Shown here in pieces: positions 5,379 to 11,605 of a stretch of DNA of 11,605 nucleotides. Each line of letters begins with the position of its first letter. The stretch's first letter is position 1. Source of the stretch: Planctomycetota bacterium (lineage in GTDB: Bacteria; Planctomycetota; Planctomycetia; Pirellulales; Lacipirellulaceae); the NCBI GenBank assembly GCA_013151315.1, contig JAADIN010000106.1, positions 1 through 11,605 of the forward strand, written 5' to 3'. The notes beneath the pieces are model-generated. The model was not told the origin of the DNA and made no database searches. It saw only the letters and a list, made by a program, of their open reading frames with translations. A program made the translations under genes and the position numbers.

Positions 5379-8300
5379 CCTGCGTCGCTATCGCTTGCCT
5401 CGGCAACTTCAACTGCAACTTCGGCAGCAGCCTGATGCTGTTGAGATCCTGCGCGGACGGCTTCCAGAAGCACGCCCAGCATCTTGAAACCCCAGATCGT
5501 TCCTATCGCACCAGCAGCCCAACCTCCGATCGAGCGGACACTGAAATAACTCTCGGCCGTCAATAAGACGTAGACCGCCAGTCCCGTGGCTATCAAGCAA
5601 ATCAAGAATTTGGAAAACGCGGCTTCGAGGTGGCGACCCTTGTTGTGTTTCGCAATTGCCCCGCGAGCGGAAGAGTTCGCCAGCTCTCGCATGGCAGCCA
5701 AATCGGTTGGCAAGTTGGGCTTGTGAGACGATCGCTTCAAACTTTCCAGACTGAGAGGTTCGTCGACCTCGACTTGGTTCGTGCCTTGCTCGTCCTTCGA
5801 ATCAACGACTGCCACGAAGTCTCCTGCAGGCGTATCCTCGGGCTGGAGTCGCGGAGCAGAAACCTCCTCAGAACTCGAATCGCCACGAACACGTCGCATC
5901 ATGTTCTGCATATATGCTTCCAGGGCTGCATCCTCCGACTCGTCCTCAGGCTGGGCGGTTGCCGGCTCGTGATGCTCCAGAGGCGCCTGCGGCGTGGGTT
6001 CCTCGACAAGATAGTCCTCTTCTTCGAGATCTCCAGCGAACTGGTCGATAAACGAAGTGGGGGTGAAATCTTCCTTTACCAATTCTTCCCCTGGGGCTTC
6101 ACTCTCCTCGGCGCTTTCTGAGGGAGTTTCGGTCTCCGACCACGCCGACATTTCTTTCAATCGGGCAATGGCTTCTTCGGCATCCTTTTCCGAGGCATGG
6201 TCCTCAACAGCTATCTCCGCCTCAACAGGTTCAGGAGACGAAAACGCTTCTTGGTTAGCCGCCTGATTTAGCAACGCTTTCTCTGCGGCAAGCAAACATT
6301 CTCTCGCGTCGGCAAGCTCGCGCTGCGTCTGCTGATAGCGCCCGTTGACTTCTTCCAGCTGAGTCCGCTCGGCCGTAAGCTCGTTGCGCATGCTCTCGAG
6401 CTCGGTCGACAGCTGGTCTGGTGCTTGCGACTGTTCGCGCAACGACTCAAGCTCTTGTCTCGCCGTTTCCAAATTTTGGGCAAGATGGTCCCGCTCTTGC
6501 TGCAAAGTCGAATCCACTTCGCCGACATCAGCTAGGTGGGCGTCTTTCGCGTCGAGTTCTTCTTGAAGGGCGGCCAATTGCGACTCCGCCGCGCCGCATT
6601 TTTCCTCGAGTTGTTGAGTCTGATGGACCGAGCGTTGCAACTCGGCGCGAACACTTTTTAGATCGGCCTCGAACAGCATGATGCTCTGTTGCCGCTGGGC
6701 AAGGTCGCTTTCGAGTTCCTGGCAACGCTCTGACTCTGCAGCATGTTCCGTCGCAAACTGATCGCAGCGGGCTTGCAACTTGGCCTGTCCGTTCTCAGAA
6801 CTCTCGCACTTGGCAACCCGCTCGGCAAAGGTCGATTCAAACTCTTCACTTTGCTGGTGTGCGACGTCGAGCTGCTGGCGAACCTGCTCCAACTCATTTT
6901 TCTGGTCCGAGAATGCCTGCTGGAGTTCCCCGTGCTGCTGCTGGCTAGAATCAAAATTGCCGGAGAAAGCTTCGCAACGACCGCGAAGTTCCAAGACTTC
7001 CGACTCCAGTTGCTCGGCGGCAAATTTTTGACCCTCAAGCTCCGACTGGAGTTCGCCACGACCCTGGGCTAACGTGCCAAGTTCTTCGCTCAGTTCGGCA
7101 ATTTGTTGGTCACGGTTCTGCAGCGTTTCTTCGAGTTGCTGTCGATGTTGATCACGCTCCGGTAGCCCGGCAGCTATTTGGTCGCGCTGCTCACAGACTT
7201 TGGCCAGTTGTTCTTCCAGCCGTTTGCAAGCATCGATTTGCTCGAACGCTCCTCGCTCAAATGTTTCCAAGGCTTCACAAACATTTTTTTGTTCGACCTG
7301 CATCTCCTCGAGGCGACGATCTCGCTCGGCGAGAGATTGCTCCCATTGCTGTTGCTGTTTTGTGTACTCTGCTTGCGATCCTAGCAATTGGTCGCGCTCT
7401 TGCTGGAGCGAGGACAGTTCCTCTTGAATTCTTGCTGCATTGGCGACGTGTTCGGCAACCTGCTGTTCAGCCAAACCCTTCGCCGCTTGAGCCGGCTCCA
7501 ATTCGCTCTGAAGATGTTCAAGGTGGCCCTCGTGCTCGCCAAGCGACTGCTCTAGTTCCGCCACGCGCTGTTGAGACTTGGCCCCCTCGGCGACAAGCTG
7601 CTCGCGCTCGCCCTGCAAGTGCTCCAATTCGCCCTGAAGATTCTCGACGCGAGCGGTCTGCTCGGCATGGCTCTGCTCGGTCGACTCCGCTGCCTGACGT
7701 GTTTGCTGCAACTCGCTCTGCAACTGTTCGACGCGGCTGTCACGTTCGCTTAGCGACTGTTCCCACTTCGTTTGGCTCTCCTGATGGTAAGCCTGGGAAT
7801 CCAGAAGCCGTCCACGATCCTCTTCGGTCTGTAGCAAAGTCGATTGAAGGCCTTGGCAGTTGGTTCTCTCCTCGGCACCACTTTCTTCCAACGCCAGAAT
7901 CGTGCCGTGGACCTGTTCCACTTCGCGCAGGAGCTCGCCAATGCGCTGGTCTCGCTCGGCAACGGCCGATTCCCATTCGGGCTGATAGCGTTGAAACTCC
8001 GCGATCGTTTCCTCGAGCTCATTTCGCTGGAGTTGCACCTCTTCGAGTTCGGTTTGTAACTGGTCGCTAATCGCGGCTTGCTCGGCGCCTTGCGATGCTG
8101 CCGATTCGGTTGCTGCCAGGGCTCGCTCGAAGTCGGCTTGCAGCAGCTCGCGTTCGCCTTGCAATTGCTGAGTCTCGGCCTCAAGTCTTTCGCGATGGGT
8201 CGTCTGCTGGGTTCCCAGTTCTTCGGCCAGCTCGGTTGCCGCACGCGCCCTCGCCAGTTCGCTTTCTAACTCGGCAATATTTTGCTCGTAGGCTTCCAAC

Positions 8301-9217
8301 GCTTGCACGAGGTTGCCGGTTTGCAATTCGTTGGCTACGCGAGACTCGTCGAGTTGCCCTCGTTCGGCGTGAAGCGTTTCGAGTTCGTCGCGAAGTTCGG
8401 TCCATTTCTGAACGTGTTCAGCCGATGCGGCTTCTGCTTCGCTCGACTTCTCATAAGCGGCACTCAGCTCAGAAATTAAACGATCCAGCTCTTCGGCAGC
8501 CTGCTCTTCTCGGCTGGTCGATTCCGACTGAAGTCGATTCAGCTCGTCCGAGACGTCTTCCCGATCAACCAGCGTCTTGCGTAGCGCGTGGACCAACTTT
8601 CGGCACCGTTGGCGGGCACCGTAATTGGCCGACCAAAGCTGTCGGACCAAGCGATCGGACTCCAGCGAGTTTGCTGCACTCATCGCAGGGGCTGACGCCG
8701 CTGGCGGCATCAAATCGCAAACCGGGTGCGAGGTAGCAACCGACTTCGTCGGAGCAGCTGCCTCTTCGATAACTTCTTTAACGACCTCTTTGACAATCGT
8801 AGTCTCAGCCTGCGCCGGTTTCTCGGTCGGAGAAGGTGTGTTTTGCTTTTCAGTAACACTCTCCGTGAAACTTTCAGCAACGAGGGTTATTTCCACATCG
8901 CCGATCTGTAGGCAATCGCCAGGACGAAATGTTGTCGTCGTAAAATCCTGGCCGTTCAGCAATGCTCCCGCAGCCCAACGAGTCACGATTGTTTCTTCCG
9001 CTTCGTGGACAAGGAGACAGTGCAGCGGTCGAACTTGTGGACTCGTCAGCTGAATCTGACAGCGACGACTTGAACCCACCGTGCATTTGCCGGACGCCAA
9101 AGGCATCGTCCTCTCGGGGTGGCCTGGCTGCACAATGTGGAGCGCAAACTGGGATGTCGCGATGCCAACCGTCGTCGACACCGAGCTGGCGGGTTCAATG
9201 CTTGTGAGGGTGTTCAT
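5375..9217 (-). CDS. FHA-like / giant coiled-coil / two-TM membrane protein
   Basis: A 1280-residue protein of unknown function. Residues about 24-113 look like an FHA beta-sandwich (CTVGSSRRCQIQL, LHCLLV, LNGQ, FRPGDCLQIGDVEITL), although the usual phosphothreonine-contact residues are replaced. Residues 114-190 are a Pro/Ala/Glu linker. A basic stretch (about 189-215) leads into a Gln/Glu-rich coiled coil to about 985; residues 247-946 are ten blocks of exactly 70 residues (see the repeat entry). An acidic, Pro/Glu/Ser-rich linker covers about 990-1170. Two hydrophobic segments follow, about 1202-1220 and 1231-1253, then a short Ala/Glu tail. With no signal peptide, I infer both ends are cytosolic and the coil projects from the inner face of the membrane, possibly as a scaffold or tether. 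ATG 9217 is the first start; its Shine-Dalgarno site is weak. Its 3' end converges on and just overlaps the isomerase gene. It resembles SMC or myosin rods only in coil composition, and no ATPase motifs are seen. Confidence 0.85.
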   Translation of the reverse strand: MNTLTSIEPASSVSTTVGIATSQFALHIVQPGHPERTMPLASGKCTVGSSRRCQIQLTSPQVRPLHCLLVHEAEETIVTRWAAGALLNGQDFTTTTFRPGDCLQIGDVEITLVAESFTESVTEKQNTPSPTEKPAQAETTIVKEVVKEVIEEAAAPTKSVATSHPVCDLMPPAASAPAMSAANSLESDRLVRQLWSANYGARQRCRKLVHALRKTLVDREDVSDELNRLQSESTSREEQAAEELDRLISELSAAYEKSSEAEAASAEHVQKWTELRDELETLHAERGQLDESRVANELQTGNLVQALEAYEQNIAELESELARARAATELAEELGTQQTTHRERLEAETQQLQGERELLQADFERALAATESAASQGAEQAAISDQLQTELEEVQLQRNELEETIAEFQRYQPEWESAVAERDQRIGELLREVEQVHGTILALEESGAEERTNCQGLQSTLLQTEEDRGRLLDSQAYHQESQTKWEQSLSERDSRVEQLQSELQQTRQAAESTEQSHAEQTARVENLQGELEHLQGEREQLVAEGAKSQQRVAELEQSLGEHEGHLEHLQSELEPAQAAKGLAEQQVAEHVANAARIQEELSSLQQERDQLLGSQAEYTKQQQQWEQSLAERDRRLEEMQVEQKNVCEALETFERGAFEQIDACKRLEEQLAKVCEQRDQIAAGLPERDQHRQQLEETLQNRDQQIAELSEELGTLAQGRGELQSELEGQKFAAEQLESEVLELRGRCEAFSGNFDSSQQQHGELQQAFSDQKNELEQVRQQLDVAHQQSEEFESTFAERVAKCESSENGQAKLQARCDQFATEHAAESERCQELESDLAQRQQSIMLFEADLKSVRAELQRSVHQTQQLEEKCGAAESQLAALQEELDAKDAHLADVGEVDSTLQQERDHLAQNLETARQELESLREQSQAPDQLSTELESMRNELTAERTQLEEVNGRYQQTQRELADARECLLAAEKALLNQAANQEAFSSPEPVEAEIAVEDHASEKDAEEAIARLKEMSAWSETETPSESAEESEAPGEELVKEDFTPTSFIDQFAGDLEEEDYLVEEPTPQAPLEHHEPATAQPEDESEDAALEAYMQNMMRRVRGDSSSEEVSAPRLQPEDTPAGDFVAVVDSKDEQGTNQVEVDEPLSLESLKRSSHKPNLPTDLAAMRELANSSARGAIAKHNKGRHLEAAFSKFLICLIATGLAVYVLLTAESYFSVRSIGGWAAGAIGTIWGFKMLGVLLEAVRAGSQQHQAAAEVAVEVAEASDSDAG
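6380..8479 (-). repeat. Ten diverged 210-bp units encoding a 70-residue coil repeat
   Basis: Within the coiled-coil gene, residues 247-946 fall into ten consecutive units of exactly 70 residues (10 heptads), starting at 247, 317, 387, 457, 527, 597, 667, 737, 807 and 877. Most units start L-x-x-E-L or similar. At unit position 29 there is Trp or Leu (Trp415, Trp485, Leu555, Trp625, Leu695, Leu765, Leu835), followed by hydrophobics at positions 33 and 40. Arg recurs at position 12 (398, 468, 538, 608, 678) and position 36 (422, 492, 632, 702, 842). The Trp codons lie at 7973, 7763 and 7343, spacings of 210 and 420 bp. A partial eleventh unit begins at residue 947. The units are diverged at DNA level, so the repeat is old but its length has been kept. 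Confidence 0.8.
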
Positions 9218-9785
9218 AGGTGCTTTCGCATTCCACTCGTTGGAAATAAACAGCTTGGGCCTAGACGCTGCGCCTGGACCAAGATTTCTACCATGTGCAA
9301 GCGTAGGTCACAGATTGCTACCCTAGTGCAGCCAAAACAACGAAAATGCTAGTTTTGCGGGTTGTAGGCAAAGAGGTACATTTCAGACGACATCGGGCCG
9401 ATGATCAAAAGTGGCGAGCGACCGAGCGATAACACCTTTGGAAATGGAAGGCGAAGGCCCAAACTGGCTTTCTCCCGACTGTCTACCGAGATTTGCCGCC
9501 GAAGACCCAAAACGGCCTGTACCCAGGTGCCACTGGCAATTGCCGTAAGTCTTTATTCAAAAAGAGTTTAGCGAGACCGCCTCGCATGGCTCTGACGATA
9601 AAATAATGTCGTTTTTTGCAGTCCGACCCTTTCGGCCGATCGTGCGTACTATAGTTACGGTGCATCCCGGCCTTACGTCAGGGTGCGAACAGAGAAACAC
9701 CGCATAGCGACGCCCCGAGGTAGAGCTTGAAGCAAAAGGGTCGCGCCCGATTTTGTTTAGGTCAATTTTTTAAGGTAATGGCACC
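9218..9785. other. 568-bp non-coding divergent region
   Basis: I see no convincing gene here. The region separates the divergent coiled-coil and DksA-like genes, so both promoters should lie in it. On the plus strand TACTAT (9647-9652) is a possible -10 box about 135 bp before the dksA-like start, but its -35 is poor. A 10-bp perfect palindrome, GGCAATTGCC (9535-9544), could be an operator. A weak stem pairs GAAGGCC (9453-9459) with GGCTTTC (9466-9472), and CAAAAC (9333-9338) can pair with GTTTTG (9352-9357). A 60-codon minus-strand frame at 9483-9665 has no recognisable content. The A/T-rich run before 9786 includes AAGG, a modest ribosome-binding site for the next gene. Confidence 0.6.
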
Positions 9786-10205
9786 ATGGCTCGCAAAGAT
9801 TCCATTCTCAAACTAAAATCCCTGCTCGTGCTCCGGCGCGACGCAATGCGTAAAGCTTTAGCGGGAGATTTGAGCATGCTCAAATCGTTGCCCGAGCAAA
9901 CCGGTGGCGATGTCGTCGACGCAGCTCTCGATGCTTCTCAAGACGAAATCAGCTCGAAGCTTGCCGATTTCGAAAGCCGCGAATTGGCGCAGATCGAAGT
10001 GGCCCTTGAGAATATCCGCCAGGGCAACTATGGCGAATGTGAAATTTGCGAAGGAAAAATTCCTCTCGCTCGCCTCAACGCGCTTCCTTACGCAACCAAC
10101 TGTATCGAGTGCCAACGTGCAGCCGAGACCGGCGCCGCCTCGGTAAGCGATTGGGGCAGCGTAGTCGACAGCGACGTTTCCTACAGCGATATGGAAACCT
10201 CCTGA
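9786..10205 (+). CDS. DksA/TraR-family zinc-finger regulator
   Basis: A 139-residue protein of the DksA/TraR family, whose members enter the secondary channel of RNA polymerase and adjust promoter output, often with ppGpp. The C4 zinc finger is complete: Cys85, Cys88, Cys106, Cys109 (CEIC...CIEC), with the same 3-18-3 spacing as E. coli DksA. Before it runs a helical hairpin (about 5-80). The tip carries D-x-x-D-x-A (Asp42, Asp45, Ala47), the acidic tip motif needed for DksA activity, and the distance from the first Asp to the first Cys is 43 residues, as in E. coli. The N-terminus is about 29 residues shorter than in E. coli, so the helical base differs. The tail after the zinc finger is Ser/Asp-rich. 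ATG 9786 follows AAGG at about 10 bases. A long palindrome starts 4 bp after the stop, and the protease gene follows in the same direction. Confidence 0.92.
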   Translation: MARKDSILKLKSLLVLRRDAMRKALAGDLSMLKSLPEQTGGDVVDAALDASQDEISSKLADFESRELAQIEVALENIRQGNYGECEICEGKIPLARLNALPYATNCIECQRAAETGAASVSDWGSVVDSDVSYSDMETS

Positions 10206-10209
10206 ACTC

Positions 10210-10276
10210 AGTGAGCCGTTTTGGCGCTAGCCGCGGTTTTACCAAGCAACCGAGGCTAGCGCCAAAACGGCTCACT
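10210..10276. repeat. Long palindromic intergenic element B
   Basis: A perfect 23-bp inverted repeat pairs 10210-10232 with 10254-10276 (outer ends AGTGAGCC/GGCTCACT, inner ends GCTAGCC/GGCTAGC). After one mismatch (10233/10253) a further 5-bp stem, CGGTT with AACCG (10234-10238 with 10248-10252), closes on a 9-nt loop. It fills most of the gap between the DksA-like gene and the protease, starting 4 bp after the stop. No T-tract follows. Its sequence is unrelated to element A, but the size, stem length and position just after a stop codon are the same. Likely an mRNA 3'-end stabiliser, a terminator of another kind, or a dispersed repeat. Confidence 0.85.
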
Positions 10277-10301
10277 TCAACGAGAACCCAGGGTGGCGCA
10301 A

Positions 10302-11438
10302 ATGCTCGTGAAACTCGCCTATTGTTTACCCGGGGGCGTTCTCCTGCTTTTAGCTATCGCTTGCTCTCCGCTCGGTGCGCAGCAGATCGAAAGCCCGGCA
10401 AGTACTCAAGAAAACCGTGAACAAGGTTTTGCTGAGCTCTCTCGCGATGTCGACACACTGAGTCGTCAGCTAAGTATCTACAAGCGAGTTGCAAAACTTG
10501 TTTCGCCCTCGGTCGTCCACATCGAGGCGACCCCCCTGCCCCAATACCGCTTTCGCCGTGATGCCGAAGAAGCCGGTTCCGCCGTGCTGGTGCGCTACCG
10601 GGGCAAAGACTATGTGCTCACCAATCGGCATGTGATCAAACATTCGCAAGAAAATCTCATTCGCCTGGAACTCTTCGATGGTCGCCAATTGCGGCCGACG
10701 CAGATCTGGGGCGACGCCGATACCGATGTCGCGGTCATGGCCATCAAAGCGCCGGGCCTCGTGCCGGCCCGCATCGGCAATAGCGACTTGGCCGAAATTG
10801 GCGATATCGTGATGGCCTTCGGCAGTCCGTTTAATCTTCGGCGCAGCGTCACACGTGGGATCATCAGCGCCAAAGGGCGTTCAAATCTCGATCTCGGAGA
10901 AGGCGAGGTCGTCTACCAAAACTTCTTCCAGACCGATGCCGCGATCAATCCGGGCAACAGCGGCGGCCCGCTTGTCAATTTGCGGGGCGAAGTGATTGGC
11001 CTCAATACGGCGATCGCGAGCAGTTCCGGCGGAAGCGAAGGCATCGGGTTTTCGATCCCGATCAACATCGCCGTGCGGATCATGCGCCAATTGATCGAAA
11101 CGGGCCACGTCGAACGGGGTTTTCTCGGCGTGAGTCTCGATGGCAATTTTGATTCGGCATCGGCCCGCTACGTCGGCCTCACCAATCTGCGAGGAGCCCG
11201 AGTCAAGCAGATCACCGACGGATCGCCGGCGTCGCATGCCGATTTGAAAATTGACGACGTGATTCTGATGTTCGACGGTTTACGAATTGAGGACGATCAG
11301 CACCTGATCAATTTAGTCCGGCGAACCGAAATCGGTCGACAAGTCAAAATGGTGATCTTCCGCGATCGGAAGGCCCAATCTGCCAGTGTACGTATCGGCA
11401 AACGAAAAGATTTTGTCGAAATGGTCGAGCAACCGTAG
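10302..11438 (+). CDS. Exported trypsin-like serine protease with PDZ domain (DegP/HtrA type)
   Basis: A 378-residue protease of the S1C (HtrA/DegP) type, expected to degrade or sense damaged proteins in the envelope. Residues 1-26 are an export signal: Lys4, a hydrophobic core (GGVLLLLAIA), then ACSPLGAQQ. Cleavage could follow PLGA (signal peptidase I), or LAIAC could be a lipobox making it a lipoprotein at Cys21. Residues about 45-65 may form a short coil. The catalytic triad is complete: His110 (TNRHV), Asp142 (DTDVAV) and Ser220 (NPGNSGGPL). One PDZ domain (about 271-366, GFLGVSLDG...GSPASHADLKIDDVILMFDG) follows, where DegP has two. ATG 10302 has AGGG eight bases upstream; a GTG at 10293 would add three residues but lacks such a site. 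It follows the DksA-like gene after palindrome B, so its transcription may be separate. Confidence 0.93.
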   Translation: MLVKLAYCLPGGVLLLLAIACSPLGAQQIESPASTQENREQGFAELSRDVDTLSRQLSIYKRVAKLVSPSVVHIEATPLPQYRFRRDAEEAGSAVLVRYRGKDYVLTNRHVIKHSQENLIRLELFDGRQLRPTQIWGDADTDVAVMAIKAPGLVPARIGNSDLAEIGDIVMAFGSPFNLRRSVTRGIISAKGRSNLDLGEGEVVYQNFFQTDAAINPGNSGGPLVNLRGEVIGLNTAIASSSGGSEGIGFSIPINIAVRIMRQLIETGHVERGFLGVSLDGNFDSASARYVGLTNLRGARVKQITDGSPASHADLKIDDVILMFDGLRIEDDQHLINLVRRTEIGRQVKMVIFRDRKAQSASVRIGKRKDFVEMVEQP

Positions 11439-11605
11439 GGTTGGTGCAACTTTCCAAATTACGTGCTTGGTGCTGCGTTAGCTTGCATCTTAGAATTAAG
11501 CGGTGACAAAGCACTAGGGCATTTCACGATTGGGTAGATGGGTACCCGCAGTGGGCGAACCAGCCAGCAGCGTCTTGAGCGGTCACATTCTGGTGCGCCT
11601 TACCG
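11439..11605. mobile_element. Probable end of an insertion sequence (partial)
   Basis: Downstream of the protease stop there is no host gene, and the minus strand encodes a transposase-like C-terminus that runs off the window. The outer boundary is not defined: it lies between the TA of the protease stop (11436-11437) and about 11520. Segments such as GTGCTT (11463-11468) and AAGCAC (11509-11514) could form part of a terminal structure. The other end of the element lies outside the window, so terminal repeats and target duplication cannot be checked. Confidence 0.35.
11524..11605 (-). CDS. Transposase C-terminus, IS630-like (partial)
   Basis: Read on the minus strand, 26 codons run from the window edge to a TGA at 11524-11526. 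The peptide ends NVTAQDAAGWFAHCGYPSTQS. A Trp-Phe-x-His-Cys-Gly-Tyr ending after a short Asp/Ala helix resembles the C-terminus of IS630/Tc1-type DDE transposases found in planctomycetes. This is recognition by eye of a short peptide, so the family is tentative. The catalytic DDE domain would lie beyond the window. If correct, an insertion sequence sits directly behind the protease gene in the opposite orientation. Confidence 0.45.
   Translation of the reverse strand, partial: GKAHQNVTAQDAAGWFAHCGYPSTQS

Noticed and set aside
7261..8070. 269-codon plus-strand open frame antisense to the coiled-coil gene
   Set aside because: It is an Arg/Pro/Ala-rich shadow produced by GAG, CAG and GAA codons read in reverse; the minus-strand frame has heptads, domains and a regular repeat.
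9483..9665. 60-codon minus-strand open frame in the divergent gap
   Set aside because: No ribosome-binding site or recognisable motif, and a length expected by chance; kept only as a note in the non-coding entry.
10293..10301. GTG start adding three residues to the protease
   Set aside because: No Shine-Dalgarno site lies before it, while AGGG is well placed for ATG 10302.

Overview
The window looks like a chromosomal segment of a planctomycete, probably of the Pirellulales. This is inferred from gene content: a giant FHA/coiled-coil membrane protein, a short BON protein, a DksA-like protein with a PDZ serine protease, large palindromic hairpins between genes, and mostly weak Shine-Dalgarno sites. 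I could not run a search to confirm the taxon. Most of the window is ordinary housekeeping DNA. The unusual parts are the coiled-coil gene and the palindromes.

Layout. (1) 1-1926: the end of serC, then serA, two consecutive steps of the phosphorylated serine pathway. serA is split by a frame disruption near codon 48. The gap between the genes holds 23-bp tandem repeats. (2) 2118-3900: a BON-domain protein converges on a queC-queE operon (minus strand, ATGA overlap), with a hairpin between them. queF diverges from queC. QueE, QueC and QueF make preQ1, the queuosine precursor, from CPH4; queD is not in the window. (3) 4264-5378: a long palindrome, then a xylose-isomerase-like TIM-barrel protein. 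(4) 5375-9217, minus strand: a 1280-residue protein with an N-terminal FHA-like domain, a very long coiled coil and a C-terminal pair of membrane segments. The coil contains ten consecutive blocks of exactly 70 residues (210 bp each), which is the most striking signal here. Its stop codon and that of the isomerase share one CTAG palindrome. (5) 9218-9785: a non-coding stretch. (6) 9786-11438: a DksA/TraR-family zinc protein, a second long palindrome, and an exported trypsin-like PDZ protease. (7) 11439-11605: probably the end of an insertion sequence, with the C-terminus of a transposase read on the minus strand.

The clearest functional unit is the preQ1 cluster. I did not find a defence system, CRISPR array, tRNA or rRNA. 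The leading candidate for something undescribed is the membrane-anchored FHA protein with its decameric 70-residue coil repeat.
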